A DNA stretch of 35,010 nucleotides from Methylococcaceae bacterium (GCA_012959905.1 DUCI01000031.1:1-35010), one strand, 5' to 3'. Positions 1-11,067 are shown, counted from the first letter of the stretch. Numbers and translations are program-made. Notes: generated from the letters alone by a model not told the origin.

Positions 1-939
1 CCTTTAAGCATTCAGGCACTACAGAACCCTAACTGGACTGCTGTTCAGAAAGACTTAGATTGGTTAAATCAAGACAACCACTACTTAATAACCCTCAAAG
101 ACCCACACTATCCGCCATTACTTAAAGAAATCACTAATCCGCCCCCCTTACTCTTTATTCACGGTAACCCGAACTCGCTATGCACCCCTCAATTGGCCAT
201 TGTCGGTAGCCGAAACCCATCGATTATGGGTTTAGAAACTGCACATCAATTTTCAAACTCACTGGCTCAACTGGGGTTCACCATAACCAGCGGACTAGCT
301 CTCGGCATCGATGGTGCTTGCCACGAAGGGGCGCTCAGCATACAAAAAGAAACCATCGCTGTTATGGGAACAGGACTTGATCGTATCTACCCCGCGCGAC
401 ACCATACTCTGGCTCAGAAAATAACCACGCTAGGCGCACTGGTTTCTGAATTTCCTATTGGTACACCGGCCAAGCCCCAACACTTCCCCCAAAGAAATCG
501 CATCATTAGTGGTTTATGCTCAGGCCTTTTAGTCATTGAAGCCACAAAACGCAGTGGTTCACTAATAACCGCTAAAATGGCTCTTGAACAAAATCGAGAA
601 GTTTTTGCTATTCCTGGCGCGATTAACAATCCATTAGCACAAGGCTGCAACGCACTCATTCAAGAAGGCGCTAAGTTAACAACTCACTGCCAAGATATTC
701 TGGAAGAATTTAACATCCGTCCTGATTTTACCCCAAACACTTCCCCTCAACCGGCCTTAGATACACTTTCCATCAGTCAAAAAAACATTTTAGAAACCGT
801 TCAATTTAATCCCACTGTTATTGATACTATTGTCGATCACACCAAACACCCGACCCATTTAATTCTATCAACTTTATTGCAGTTGGAAATATTAGGCTTC
901 ATTTCATCAGAGAATGGATTCTATACCCGCCTAAAATAA
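1..939 (+). CDS. dprA: DNA processing protein DprA (Smf), 5' end outside the window
   Basis: DprA binds single-stranded DNA entering the cell and loads RecA during natural transformation. The reading frame is open from base 1, so the gene starts upstream of the window and 312 codons are visible. The TTG at 193 gives a plausible-looking start but lies inside the Rossmann-like domain: upstream codons already encode typical DprA sequence (YPPLLKEI followed by PPPLLFIHG). Visible family motifs include GSRNPS, SGLALGIDGACHEGAL, GTGLDRIYP, SEFPIGTPAKPQHFPQRNRI and SGSLITAKMALEQ. The last 65 or so residues resemble the C-terminal winged-helix (DML1-like) domain. The smg gene follows after 38 bp. The dprA/smg pairing is common in gammaproteobacteria. 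The identification is firm; only the N-terminus is missing. Confidence 0.96.
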   Translation, partial: PLSIQALQNPNWTAVQKDLDWLNQDNHYLITLKDPHYPPLLKEITNPPPLLFIHGNPNSLCTPQLAIVGSRNPSIMGLETAHQFSNSLAQLGFTITSGLALGIDGACHEGALSIQKETIAVMGTGLDRIYPARHHTLAQKITTLGALVSEFPIGTPAKPQHFPQRNRIISGLCSGLLVIEATKRSGSLITAKMALEQNREVFAIPGAINNPLAQGCNALIQEGAKLTTHCQDILEEFNIRPDFTPNTSPQPALDTLSISQKNILETVQFNPTVIDTIVDHTKHPTHLILSTLLQLEILGFISSENGFYTRLK

Positions 940-977
940 CTGGAACGTACTAACAAAAACCGTGTCATAATATCTCC

Positions 978-1445
978 ATGAAAGAAAATATCTTTGAAGT
1001 TTTAATGTATTTATTTGAGAACTATCTAGAAGAAGTCGACGATGCTTTAACCAATTCAAACAAAATAAGAGATGAATTGCTTACCGCGGGCTTCGAACAA
1101 ACAGAGGTCGACAAAGCTTTTGAATGGCTAGAATCTCTCTGTGCAGAGAATACAGTTCATTGCCCAACAAACTCTTCTTTTCGGGTCTTTAGTACACAAG
1201 AAGCAGCCCGTTTAGATACGGAATGCCGTAATTTTATTATTTTTCTAGAACACGCTGGGATTCTGTCCTCAACTAACCGTGAATTAGTGATAGACCGATT
1301 AATCGCGCTTGATAATGAAGATATTTCATTACAAAAATTACAATGGGTTGCTCTAATGGTCTTGCTGAGTCAACCCGATGAAGAAGCCGCCTTTACTCGG
1401 ATGGAAAATATAATTTACGAAGATAGCTCCCCCTATTTACACTAA
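978..1445 (+). CDS. smg: Smg family protein (DUF494)
   Basis: A 155-residue acidic, helical protein. Its N-terminus (MKENIFEVLMYLFENYLEE) and its position between dprA and topA are characteristic of the Smg/DUF494 family. The biochemical role of this family is not established, although the gene is conserved next to dprA across many gammaproteobacteria. The length matches the family (about 155-160 residues). I see no signal peptide, membrane segment or catalytic motif. It lies 38 bp downstream of dprA and is probably co-transcribed with it. The 128 bp separating it from topA hold a small hairpin (1500-1515) without a T tract, so no convincing terminator is visible there. Confidence 0.93.
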   Translation: MKENIFEVLMYLFENYLEEVDDALTNSNKIRDELLTAGFEQTEVDKAFEWLESLCAENTVHCPTNSSFRVFSTQEAARLDTECRNFIIFLEHAGILSSTNRELVIDRLIALDNEDISLQKLQWVALMVLLSQPDEEAAFTRMENIIYEDSSPYLH

Positions 1446-1573
1446 AGGCATTGTGGGGAACTACACACAAACTTGGGTGTTTCATTTTATATTTCATCAA
1501 AAGTCTCTGGACTTTACCCCTTTGAGTTCTTTATTATTCGCAAAACAACCAACGGTCCATACAGATTATACCC

Positions 1574-3883
1574 ATGAGCAATAATCTCGTCATCGTAGAA
1601 TCACCGGCAAAAGCCAAAACAATAGAAAAATATTTAGGCAAGGATTTTCATGTCCTTGCCTCCTATGGGCATCTTCGTGACCTCATTCCTAAAGAAGGCG
1701 CTGTTGATACTCAAAATGACTTTGCAATGAAATATGAAGTCATAGAAAGAAATCAACGACACGCCCAAGAAATATCAAAAGCTGCCCGCAAAGCAGACGC
1801 ACTCTATCTTGCCACTGACCCCGATCGCGAGGGCGAGGCAATTGCTTGGCACCTGTTAGAACTCCTAAAAAACAAAAAAATCCTCAAAGAAAAGCCCGTT
1901 CACCGCATAATTTTTCATGAAATAACCAAAAAAGCAGTCACTGAGGCGGTAGCAACGCCCCAAAAATTATCAATAAACATGGTGAATGCTCAACAAGCAC
2001 GACGTGCCCTAGATTATTTAGTGGGCTTTAACCTATCCCCGTTGTTATGGAAAAAAATCCGTCGCGGACTGTCTGCTGGACGCGTACAAAGTCCAGCGTT
2101 ACGCATGATTGTTGAGCGAGAGCTAGATATTGAAAAATTTGTAAGCCGAGAATACTGGTCTGCAAATGCGGCTCTAACCAGTGACACACAAACATTTAAG
2201 GCCAAACTTACCCGCTTCAACGGTAATAAAATCACCCAATTTAGCATCGAAAATGAAGCACAAGCTGAGGATATTCAAACCACCATCCTCCAAGAAGCTA
2301 ACGGCCAATTATTAATTGACACTGTTGAAAAGAAAAAACGCAAACGTAACCCAGCGCCACCCTTCATCACGTCAACACTGCAACAAGAAGCCGCACGAAA
2401 GCTAGGTTTCACCACAAAAAGAACCATGATGATTGCCCAACAACTGTATGAAGGTGTTTCTCTACAGGGTGAATCTATTGGTTTAATCAGCTATATGCGA
2501 ACAGACTCTGTTAATTTAGCCGCAGAGGCTGTGACTGAGATTCGTGCATTAATTAGCAACAAGTATGGCCCGGATTACGTTCCTGAACAGCCACGTCAGT
2601 TTAAAACTAAATCTAAGAATGCGCAGGAGGCTCACGAAGCTATTAGACCGACTGAGTCGTCAAGAACACCCGATGCCATTAAAAACCACCTAACACCGGA
2701 TCAAACCAAACTTTATTCACTAATCTGGAAACGGACTGTTGCTTCGCAAATGATCCATGCCACTATCGACAGTGTCTACGCTGACCTATCTTGTGGTACG
2801 CAACACACCTTTCGGGCAAACGGCTCAACCATTGCGAACCCTGGATTCATGTCGGTCTATTTAGAAGGCACAGATGACACTAAAAAAGGCGACGACCAGG
2901 AATCATTTCTACCACCATTAACTGAAGGTGAATTTATTCAATTAGACGGGATCATTCTCGGACAGCATTTTACTGAACCCCCGCCCCGATTTGGTGAAGC
3001 CAGCTTGGTTAAAACTCTAGAAGAATATGGCATTGGCCGTCCTTCCACCTATGCTTCTATTATTTCTACGTTACAGAACCGCGAATATGTCACCTTAGAA
3101 AAAAAGCGTTTTTACCCAACCGATGTTGGACGTATCGTTACTAAGTTTTTAACTGAACACTTTACCCAATATGTCGATTACCAGTTTACCGCTAACCTAG
3201 AAGACAATCTTGATGCCGTTGCTCGAGGTGAAAAAGAATGGATTCCGCTTATGCGAGAATTCTGGCAACCGTTCACTAAGCTCATTCAAGATAAAGAAGA
3301 AAGCGTACAACGTAAAGACGTCACACAAGAAAGCTTAGACGAAAACTGCCCTGAATGTAATAAGCAATTGTCTATTCGACTAGGTCGAAACGGTCGCTTT
3401 ATCGGTTGCACTAATTACCCCGAGTGTTCTTATACCCGTAATTTAAATGATGATGCTCAATCAGCTGAACCGCAAATTATTGAAGGTCGTTCTTGCCCCA
3501 AATGTCAGCAAAACCTGATTATTAAAACCGGTCGATATGGGAAATTTATTGGCTGTAGCAGCTACCCTGACTGCAAGCATATTGAACCCCTCGAAAAGCC
3601 CTTAGATACAAAAGTTCACTGCCCTAAGTGCGAAAAAGGTAACATCCTTAAACGTAAATCAAGAAATGGTAAGGTTTTTTATTCCTGTGAAAAATACCCT
3701 AAATGTGACTACGCGATATGGAATGCACCGGTCCAAGAAAACTGTCCAGAATGTAATTGGCCCGTACTCGCCTTAAAAACAACGAAAAGACGTGGTACAG
3801 AAAAAGTATGCCCTCAAAAAGAATGCAAATTTGCAACCCCTTATGAGGGCGATCCAGAAGATGCAGCAGGCCCTAAAAGTTAA
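1574..3883 (+). CDS. topA: DNA topoisomerase I (type IA)
   Basis: TopA relaxes negative supercoils by transient single-strand cleavage. The 769-residue protein starts with a TOPRIM domain (LVIVESPAKAKTIEKYLG near residue 5) and carries the acidic metal site DPDREGE at residues 82-88. The signature SAGRVQSPALR sits in the core. The active-site tyrosine is Tyr307 in ISYMRTDS. The C-terminal region from residue 592 has four cysteine-rich zinc-ribbon repeats, each beginning CPEC or CPKC; the last ends with CPQKEC. E. coli TopA has a comparable length and C-terminal zinc domains that bind DNA and RNA polymerase. Nothing looks truncated or degenerate. The ATG start at 1574 places the TOPRIM motif at the expected distance. 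It is transcribed in the same direction as purEK downstream, with a 78 bp gap. Confidence 0.98.
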   Translation: MSNNLVIVESPAKAKTIEKYLGKDFHVLASYGHLRDLIPKEGAVDTQNDFAMKYEVIERNQRHAQEISKAARKADALYLATDPDREGEAIAWHLLELLKNKKILKEKPVHRIIFHEITKKAVTEAVATPQKLSINMVNAQQARRALDYLVGFNLSPLLWKKIRRGLSAGRVQSPALRMIVERELDIEKFVSREYWSANAALTSDTQTFKAKLTRFNGNKITQFSIENEAQAEDIQTTILQEANGQLLIDTVEKKKRKRNPAPPFITSTLQQEAARKLGFTTKRTMMIAQQLYEGVSLQGESIGLISYMRTDSVNLAAEAVTEIRALISNKYGPDYVPEQPRQFKTKSKNAQEAHEAIRPTESSRTPDAIKNHLTPDQTKLYSLIWKRTVASQMIHATIDSVYADLSCGTQHTFRANGSTIANPGFMSVYLEGTDDTKKGDDQESFLPPLTEGEFIQLDGIILGQHFTEPPPRFGEASLVKTLEEYGIGRPSTYASIISTLQNREYVTLEKKRFYPTDVGRIVTKFLTEHFTQYVDYQFTANLEDNLDAVARGEKEWIPLMREFWQPFTKLIQDKEESVQRKDVTQESLDENCPECNKQLSIRLGRNGRFIGCTNYPECSYTRNLNDDAQSAEPQIIEGRSCPKCQQNLIIKTGRYGKFIGCSSYPDCKHIEPLEKPLDTKVHCPKCEKGNILKRKSRNGKVFYSCEKYPKCDYAIWNAPVQENCPECNWPVLALKTTKRRGTEKVCPQKECKFATPYEGDPEDAAGPKS

Positions 3884-3949
3884 TAGCTAATCTTATTTTT
3901 CAATCACTTAATGTCTCATTCTCTGTATAATTAGCTCTTTTTGATCATC

Positions 3950-3955
3950 AGGAGG
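3950..3955 (+). promoter_or_regulatory. Strong Shine-Dalgarno site of purE
   Basis: A consensus AGGAGG lies 6 bases before the purE ATG, the best ribosome-binding site in the left part of the window. It fixes the purE start. A TATAAT hexamer at 3926-3931, without a recognisable -35 partner, could be the -10 element of a purEK promoter between topA and purE; that part is tentative. Confidence 0.8.
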
Positions 3956-3961
3956 TCTTGA

Positions 3962-4459
3962 ATGACCGTGTTAATTGGAATTATCATGGGTTCAACATCG
4001 GACTGGGAGACTATGCAACATGCTGTGCAAATACTTGAGAAATTCAATATCCCTCATGATGTAGAGGTCGTATCGGCTCACAGAACCCCCGACAAACTTT
4101 TTGATTATGCTGAAACGGCTGAATCAAAGGGTATTGAAGTCATCATCGCAGGTGCCGGCGGCGCAGCTCACTTACCGGGAATGACTGCTGCAAAAACACA
4201 TCTCCCCGTTCTCGGCGTCCCTATTCAATCAAAAGCACTAAACGGAATGGATTCTCTGCTCTCGATTGCCCAAATGCCAGCAGGTATTCCTGTTGGAACC
4301 TTAGCTATTGGTAAAGCCGGAGCCATTAATGCCGCGCTCTTAGCAACAGCCATACTTGCAAACAAATACCCTGATTACCGTACTGCTCTAAAAGCATACC
4401 GAACCGAACAAAGTCATACTGTCTTACAATCACCGGATCCTCGACGAGTTCAATCATGA
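3962..4459 (+). CDS. purE: N5-carboxyaminoimidazole ribonucleotide mutase
   Basis: PurE converts N5-CAIR to CAIR in de novo purine synthesis, working directly after PurK. The 165-residue protein has the class I PurE motifs: GSTSDW at residues 10-15, SAHRTP at 38-43, and a glycine-rich [12 protein letters not shown] stretch followed by PVLGVP. The size is normal for the bacterial class I enzyme. The start is fixed by the AGGAGG site at 3950-3955. Its stop codon overlaps the purK start in an ATGA arrangement (4456-4459), so the two are translationally coupled. The presence of purK shows the enzyme is the mutase form rather than the vertebrate-type AIR carboxylase. Confidence 0.98.
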   Translation: MTVLIGIIMGSTSDWETMQHAVQILEKFNIPHDVEVVSAHRTPDKLFDYAETAESKGIEVIIAGAGGAAHLPGMTAAKTHLPVLGVPIQSKALNGMDSLLSIAQMPAGIPVGTLAIGKAGAINAALLATAILANKYPDYRTALKAYRTEQSHTVLQSPDPRRVQS

Positions 4460-5547
4460 AAGTAGGTATTTTAGGGGGCGGACAATTAGCTCGGATGATA
4501 GCGCTAGCTGGCTACCCACTCGGACTTGACTTCGTTATCATTGATCCCAGTAATGTTGCAGGAGCTATTGGCTTAGCCAACCATCTACACGGTGCCTACG
4601 ATGACAAAGTGCTGCTACAAGAATTAGCACACCAAACCGATATTGTGACCTACGAATTTGAAAATGTACCCGCAAGCATCGCTCAGTTCTTAGCGCATCA
4701 CACTCAAATTGCACCTTGTGATCAGGCGCTTGCAATTGCACAAGACCGCTTAATAGAAAAAAAGTTTTTTAATGACCTTAATATACCCACTACCAACTTT
4801 GCTGCAGTCAATTCACTCAATGACCTTGAACAAGCCAGCAAAACCATTGGACTTCCTGCCATCCTAAAAAGCTGTCGCATGGGCTATGATGGTAAAGGTC
4901 AAGTACCACTACAAGGACCCGAAGACTTGGCAAGCGCCTGGAATTCAATGCGCAACGCCCCATCCATCATTGAAGGATTTGTCCCCCATACACGGGAAAT
5001 ATCCATTATTGCCGCTCGTCGTCCCACGGGCGAAACAGTCTATTATCCACTCTCAGAAAACAGTCATAGCCAAGGTATTTTAAGAGTGTCACGTTGCTGT
5101 ATCGATGATCCTAAGCAACAAGAAGCGGAACAATATCTTTCTCGTATATTGGAAGAACTTGATTATGTTGGCGTCATCGCTTTAGAGCTTTTCGACGTTC
5201 AAGGACAACTGCTGGCCAATGAATTTGCTCCCCGTGTCCATAATTCTGGCCACTGGACTATAGAAGGCTCAGAAACCAGTCAATTTGAAAACCATCTACG
5301 AGCAATATTAGACTGGCCATTAGGCTCTACTCAATCAACCGGTTATTCCGGTATGGTGAACTTTATTGGCGGCCTGCCCCCATCAGAACACGTGTTAGCC
5401 ATTAAAAATACACATCAGCATCTCTATGCCAAACAACCTCGTCCTGGCCGAAAAGTGGGTCATGCAACGGTTAGAGCTAACGATCATGCCTTATTTGAAT
5501 CATCTTTAGAGCAGCTCATACAATTAGCAGAACAACACAGGTCCTAA
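4456..5547 (+). CDS. purK: 5-(carboxyamino)imidazole ribonucleotide synthase
   Basis: PurK is the ATP-grasp enzyme that carboxylates AIR to N5-CAIR using bicarbonate and ATP, feeding PurE. The 363-residue protein begins with the nucleotide-fold motif [11 protein letters not shown]. It continues with TYEFENV, the ATP-binding stretch [27 protein letters not shown], and the C-terminal ATP-grasp metal site around [14 protein letters not shown]. Length is as expected for the family. The ATG overlaps the purE stop by 4 bp, indicating one mRNA and coupled translation. No truncation or missing core residue is visible. Confidence 0.98.
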   Translation: MKVGILGGGQLARMIALAGYPLGLDFVIIDPSNVAGAIGLANHLHGAYDDKVLLQELAHQTDIVTYEFENVPASIAQFLAHHTQIAPCDQALAIAQDRLIEKKFFNDLNIPTTNFAAVNSLNDLEQASKTIGLPAILKSCRMGYDGKGQVPLQGPEDLASAWNSMRNAPSIIEGFVPHTREISIIAARRPTGETVYYPLSENSHSQGILRVSRCCIDDPKQQEAEQYLSRILEELDYVGVIALELFDVQGQLLANEFAPRVHNSGHWTIEGSETSQFENHLRAILDWPLGSTQSTGYSGMVNFIGGLPPSEHVLAIKNTHQHLYAKQPRPGRKVGHATVRANDHALFESSLEQLIQLAEQHRS

Positions 5548-5620
5548 GTTGGCGAAGAAGGGAAATCAACAAAGGTTATTCCACCGCTAACTTTGCTTCA
5601 AGTTCTAAGCATTAATCACT

Positions 5621-6178
5621 ATGCCATATATTTCATCTTTTAAAACACGACTCTTTACACAACACCTTCTTCAAGGTCAGGTGATCGCCTACCCAACCGA
5701 AGCAGTTTATGGCCTCGGTTGCGACCCTCTTAACGGTGAGGCCGTCACCCAATTGCTAACCCTTAAGCAACGCCCTATAGAAAAAGGACTCATCTTGGTC
5801 GCCTCATCATTTGATCAACTCACCCCCTACCTTACGCTTGATGACAACGATCGTATTCAACAGATGCTATCAACTTGGCCCGGCCCAACCACCTGGGTCG
5901 TACCTGCACAGCATTGGGTTCCACCCTGGCTTCGTGGCGAACATTCCAGCTTAGCTGTTCGCGTTACAAACCACCCTATAGCCGCCGCATTATGTAAAGC
6001 ATTTAATGGCCCTATCGTTTCAACCAGCGCCAACATCAGCGACAAACCCGCTGCAAAAACGCCCGTAGCCGTCAAAAAACAATTAGGACTTGCTGTCCCT
6101 ATTTTCACTGGTGACCTCAGCAAACTACAACAAGTCACCCCTATATATGACCTAATAACTGGACAACAATTTCGTTAG
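5621..6178 (+). CDS. tsaC: Threonylcarbamoyl-AMP synthase (YrdC/Sua5 family)
   Basis: TsaC makes L-threonylcarbamoyladenylate from threonine, bicarbonate and ATP, the first step of the universal t6A37 modification of ANN-decoding tRNAs. The 185-residue, single-domain form (TsaC rather than the longer Sua5) is clear. It shows VIAYPTEAVYGLGCDP near the N-terminus, LKQRP plus KGLILVA, WPGPTTWVVPA, SLAVRV and the signature GPIVSTSANISDKPAA. It follows purK after 73 bp in the same direction. The dprA/tsaC association is known from other gammaproteobacteria. It faces the acpT-like gene convergently with 39 bp between the two stop codons, and no terminator hairpin is visible there. The ribosome-binding site is weak. 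Confidence 0.96.
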   Translation: MPYISSFKTRLFTQHLLQGQVIAYPTEAVYGLGCDPLNGEAVTQLLTLKQRPIEKGLILVASSFDQLTPYLTLDDNDRIQQMLSTWPGPTTWVVPAQHWVPPWLRGEHSSLAVRVTNHPIAAALCKAFNGPIVSTSANISDKPAAKTPVAVKKQLGLAVPIFTGDLSKLQQVTPIYDLITGQQFR

Positions 6179-6217
6179 ACAATCGACCATTGAGAACCTC
6201 TTTCACCGCTAAAAATA

Positions 6218-6901
6218 TCACTCCCAATCACGATAAATCAATTTACACTCAGGCCCGTCAGTTGTCATCGCAGCACTTAACCCCAAAGGAACATTCAAAT
6301 CAATCACTTGCCAGTCCGAGGGTTGACCACAATTATTAGGGACACTCAAAACCTTAACAGGTGCCTGAATTGACATCTCACAAAACTTAAGCCCTAAAGA
6401 AATACCCCGCCCCACTGCCTTTACAAAAGACTCTTTCCGAGTCCAAATACGATAAAACGTGACCTTTTTATCCTCAGATTCTAATTGTTGCCACTGCCTT
6501 AATTCTGAGTCAGAAAAACATTTTTCAGCCAAGGCGTCTAAATTAACCCGTTCGCGACAGACCTCTATATCTACGCCAATTTGACGCTGACACCCTAAAG
6601 CAATCACCAAGTGATCACCGGTATGTGATAAATTAAATGCAACATGAGCGCCCTTTCTTTGCCGTACATAGGGCTTACCAAAAGGACCTTGGAACAATTC
6701 AACAGCCGCACAGTTAACAGCCATATAATCCGCCAGCAACTGTCTTAAAATAGCTCTCGAAATAACAAACCGTTGCCTAACCTTAATCACCTTAAGACTT
6801 TCTGCCCGGCACCTCTCACCCGGTGACAACAATGCCCAGCTTTTCGAGTAATCACCCTGAGCCAAATCTGCAAACCATAGTTGAATAATTGATTTTTCCA
6901 T
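6218..6901 (-). CDS. 4'-phosphopantetheinyl transferase, Sfp/AcpT type
   Basis: This family transfers the phosphopantetheine arm of coenzyme A onto a serine of carrier proteins. The 227-residue length and two half-domains are of the Sfp (group II) type, not the small AcpS type. Diagnostic motifs are FGKPYV at 74-79, FNLSHTGDHLVIA around 89-101, the metal-binding GVDIE (Asp111, Glu113) and WTRKESFVKA (Lys156, Glu157). The gene starts 5 bp after ggt, so it is probably co-transcribed with it. No carrier-protein gene (ACP, NRPS or PKS) is visible in the window, so the target cannot be read from context. It could be the general ACP-activating enzyme, as PcpS is in pseudomonads, or be dedicated to a secondary pathway. 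Confidence 0.92.
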   Translation of the reverse strand: MEKSIIQLWFADLAQGDYSKSWALLSPGERCRAESLKVIKVRQRFVISRAILRQLLADYMAVNCAAVELFQGPFGKPYVRQRKGAHVAFNLSHTGDHLVIALGCQRQIGVDIEVCRERVNLDALAEKCFSDSELRQWQQLESEDKKVTFYRIWTRKESFVKAVGRGISLGLKFCEMSIQAPVKVLSVPNNCGQPSDWQVIDLNVPLGLSAAMTTDGPECKLIYRDWE

Positions 6902-6906
6902 GCTTT

Positions 6907-8610
6907 TTATTTCACCAAAGCTAAACCTTCACCACGAGAATCACTCGCCGCCGTCATAACCTGTTTATCCTTCTGCCATGACACAGCCTGCATATCACCA
7001 TAACGGTTACTTTTTTCTTCCAAACGATGCCCGCGCAGCTTCAGTGCTTTAATTTCAGCTAACGTCAGCGCACCGGGTTCATACTGCACCTGATCAGGTA
7101 AATATTGATGATGAAAACGCGGCGTATCAACCATTGCCTGAACGTCAGCGCCTTGAGTCAGTTCTAAAATGGCCACGACCAGCATCGAAATAATACGACT
7201 CCCACCGGGCGTACCTAAAGCGACAATACGCTGCTCATCCTCAACAAATGTCGGCGTCATACTCGATAACATTCGTTTACCTGCAACAATTGAGTTTGCT
7301 TCTCCACCGGTTAAGCCATAACCATTTACAGCCCCTATACGGCTCACAAAATCATCCATCTCATTATTTAATACCACACCAGTTCCCGGCGCCACAAATC
7401 CAGAACCAAATGGAAAATTTATACTTAATGTTGCTGCGACGCGGTTACCTTCATGATCCATAATTGAAAAATGCGTTGTATCTTCTCCACCGGCTTGAGC
7501 TGCTAACGGTCCATTTAAAAAAACACTGGGTAATGCTTGGTCAAATTGCATCGATACTCTCAATCCAGCCGCATAATCAATACTTAATAATTGCTCGACT
7601 GGAATCTTAACAAAATCAGGATCACCCAAATAAACAGCCCGGTCTCTGTAGGCTCTTCGCATCGCCTCAATAATTAAATGTTTTCGCAAATCAGATGTCA
7701 TTATTTCTAATGGGTACCCGGATAAAATATTAAGCACTTCAAGCAAAACAATGCCACCTGAAGACGGCGGTGCTGCACTGGTTATTTTGACGCCTCGATA
7801 ACGTCCAACTACCGGCTTACGCTCAACAACGTGATAGGCTTCTAGATCAGCTTGAGTCCAAACCCCCCCACCTGCCTGAACACCATTGACCAGCAACCTT
7901 GCTATTTCACCTTGATAAAATCCAGCCCAGCCCAAAGTCGACAATAACCGTAGGGTTCGTGCCAAGTCCTTTTGCCGTAACAAAAAACCAGCTGTCGGTA
8001 TTTGACCTTGATCTTGGAAAATAGTCTGCAATGCGCCATTAACTGTCATCTGACTCATTCGAAACTGCAATAGACGACAAAACCGTTGGCCAACCCTAAA
8101 ACCTTTTTCCGCCAAATTAATTGCTGGTTGAAGTGTTACTGATAATGGTAGGCGCCCATAGCGCTCCGATAAATGAACCAGTCCAGCAGGTAAACCCGGC
8201 ACACCCGCCGATAGTGGCCCCTGCGTTGAGGCATCCTTGATCACTTCGCCTTGTTCATTTTGAAACATCCTCTGATGGGCGGCTAGCGGTGCCTTTTCTC
8301 GGGCGTCGATCATCACATCAAAGTTATCATGCGCCCGATGCAATAAAAAAAAACCGCCTCCACCCAGCCCTGATCCTTGTGGCTCAACTACAGACAAGAC
8401 CGAAGCAACAGTAATCGCCGCATCAAAGGCATTCCCTCCTGCATCTAAAATTGCCAGCCCCGCCTGGGTGGCTAATGGATCCGCTGATGCTATCGCCATT
8501 GGCTTTGGCTGTGCACAACTTATGGAATTGATTACCCCATAAATAATAAAAATGACCGGAAGAAGTACCGTCATAGATGGTTTAAGTTGCCTAACAATCG
8601 AAGTAGCCAT
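6907..8610 (-). CDS. ggt: Gamma-glutamyltranspeptidase (glutathione hydrolase)
   Basis: GGT is a self-processing periplasmic N-terminal nucleophile hydrolase that cleaves or transfers the gamma-glutamyl group of glutathione. The 567-residue precursor has a hydrophobic N-terminal export segment (VLLPVIFIIYGVI) followed by a cysteine, a possible but non-canonical lipobox. The large-subunit motifs are GGNAFDAAI and GSGLGGGGF. Autocleavage would occur before Thr378 in EDTTHFS, the nucleophile of the mature small subunit. Downstream motifs are FGSGFV, GVVLNNEMDDF, MLSSMTPTFV and GTPGGSRI. A GTG immediately precedes the chosen ATG, so the start could be one codon earlier. The gene is divergent from the reductase gene at 8671, and the PPTase gene follows within 5 bp. 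In Pseudomonas, ggt neighbours fdx and coaD, which here lie just beyond an opposite-strand gene pair. Confidence 0.96.
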   Translation of the reverse strand: MATSIVRQLKPSMTVLLPVIFIIYGVINSISCAQPKPMAIASADPLATQAGLAILDAGGNAFDAAITVASVLSVVEPQGSGLGGGGFFLLHRAHDNFDVMIDAREKAPLAAHQRMFQNEQGEVIKDASTQGPLSAGVPGLPAGLVHLSERYGRLPLSVTLQPAINLAEKGFRVGQRFCRLLQFRMSQMTVNGALQTIFQDQGQIPTAGFLLRQKDLARTLRLLSTLGWAGFYQGEIARLLVNGVQAGGGVWTQADLEAYHVVERKPVVGRYRGVKITSAAPPSSGGIVLLEVLNILSGYPLEIMTSDLRKHLIIEAMRRAYRDRAVYLGDPDFVKIPVEQLLSIDYAAGLRVSMQFDQALPSVFLNGPLAAQAGGEDTTHFSIMDHEGNRVAATLSINFPFGSGFVAPGTGVVLNNEMDDFVSRIGAVNGYGLTGGEANSIVAGKRMLSSMTPTFVEDEQRIVALGTPGGSRIISMLVVAILELTQGADVQAMVDTPRFHHQYLPDQVQYEPGALTLAEIKALKLRGHRLEEKSNRYGDMQAVSWQKDKQVMTAASDSRGEGLALVK

Positions 8611-8670
8611 CACGAGTTAAATGCTATGATAAAGTATCAATATTCTAACACCTTGAGTATCAACACAGAT

Positions 8671-9555
8671 ATGCCAAAAAAGAAACCCACTCTCGGCTTA
8701 ATTGGTATTGGCTTAATGGGACACCCCATGGCTGTTAATTTTTTGGCTGCTGGTTACACCCTAAACGTTTGGAACCGAACCGCCGAAAAATGCCACTCTC
8801 TTGTAGCCGCTGGCGCCCATTTTCAAGCAACGGTTGGTCAACTCACTGAATCCTCCGATATTATTTTATTGTGTTTATCCGATACTGATGCCGTCAAGAC
8901 TATTATACGGGACAACAGCGGCATCCTAGCGTACGGTAATCACACTAAACAACTGATTGACTTATCCAGTATAGACCCAGAAGTAACCGTACAATTAGCC
9001 GAGACGCTTCAAGAAAAAACCGGCATGAGTTGGGTTGATGCACCCGTCTCAGGTGGTGTAAGTGGTGCTCAACAAGGGACATTAGCCATCATGGCCGGTG
9101 GAACACCCGCGGCCATAGAAACCGCGCAAACTATTTTAAAACCCTTATATTCACGATTCACCCACATGGGAGAAACAGGTTGCGGGCAAATAACCAAAAT
9201 CTGTAACCAAATGATTGTGAGCTGTAATGTTCTAGTGATTGCTGAAATGATAGCACTCGCACAAAATGCGGGCGTTAATGCTGAGAAAATACCAACTGCT
9301 CTGACTGGGGGCTTTGCCGACTCAAAACCACTACAAATCGTTGGCCCTGAAATGGCTCAGCAATCCTTTGAACCGGTTAAATGGCGCGTTAAAACACTCT
9401 TAAAAGACTTACGTCTGGCCAACAAACTGGCAAGCCTTTACAACAATGCTATACCGATGTCCAAACTTGCAGAAACACTGCTAGCACAACATGGAGACCG
9501 AGGGTATCTTGAACACGACCCCAGTACACTGATAAAACTATACCGTGACGATTAA
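8671..9555 (+). CDS. glxR: NAD(P)-dependent beta-hydroxyacid dehydrogenase, likely tartronate-semialdehyde reductase
   Basis: This enzyme belongs to the 3-hydroxyisobutyrate/tartronate-semialdehyde reductase family and probably reduces 2-hydroxy-3-oxopropionate to D-glycerate. The 294-residue protein has the dinucleotide motif GLIGIGLMG near the N-terminus, the substrate-site signature DAPVSGGVSGAQQGTLAIM and the catalytic-lysine helix GCGQITKICNQM. The frame extends upstream to a TTG at 8587 and an ATG at 8626. I prefer the ATG at 8671 because the Rossmann fold starts about eight residues later, as in the family. The hydroxypyruvate isomerase gene starts 2 bp after its stop, and this partner is the main argument for GlxR rather than 3-hydroxyisobutyrate dehydrogenase. 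No glyoxylate carboligase gene is adjacent. Confidence 0.88.
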   Translation: MPKKKPTLGLIGIGLMGHPMAVNFLAAGYTLNVWNRTAEKCHSLVAAGAHFQATVGQLTESSDIILLCLSDTDAVKTIIRDNSGILAYGNHTKQLIDLSSIDPEVTVQLAETLQEKTGMSWVDAPVSGGVSGAQQGTLAIMAGGTPAAIETAQTILKPLYSRFTHMGETGCGQITKICNQMIVSCNVLVIAEMIALAQNAGVNAEKIPTALTGGFADSKPLQIVGPEMAQQSFEPVKWRVKTLLKDLRLANKLASLYNNAIPMSKLAETLLAQHGDRGYLEHDPSTLIKLYRDD

Positions 9556-9557
9556 CC

Positions 9558-11067
<1,510 letters not shown>

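Noticed and set aside
193..939. TTG at 193 as the start of DprA
   Set aside because: The same frame is open back to base 1 and encodes typical DprA sequence upstream, so 193 is internal and the true start lies outside the window.
1500..1515. Hairpin AAAGTC-TCTG-GACTTT between smg and topA as a terminator
   Set aside because: The stem is only 6 bp, AT-rich, and no T tract follows.
3885..3936. Inverted repeat AGCTAAT (3885-3891) / ATTAGCT (3930-3936) as the topA terminator
   Set aside because: The 7-bp AT-rich arms are separated by 38 bases, which is too weak and wide to be an intrinsic terminator.
8587..8670. TTG 8587 or ATG 8626 as start of the tartronate-semialdehyde reductase
   Set aside because: These add 15-28 residues unlike the family in front of the Rossmann fold, and the TTG lies inside the divergent ggt coding region. 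ATG 8671 gives the normal N-terminus.
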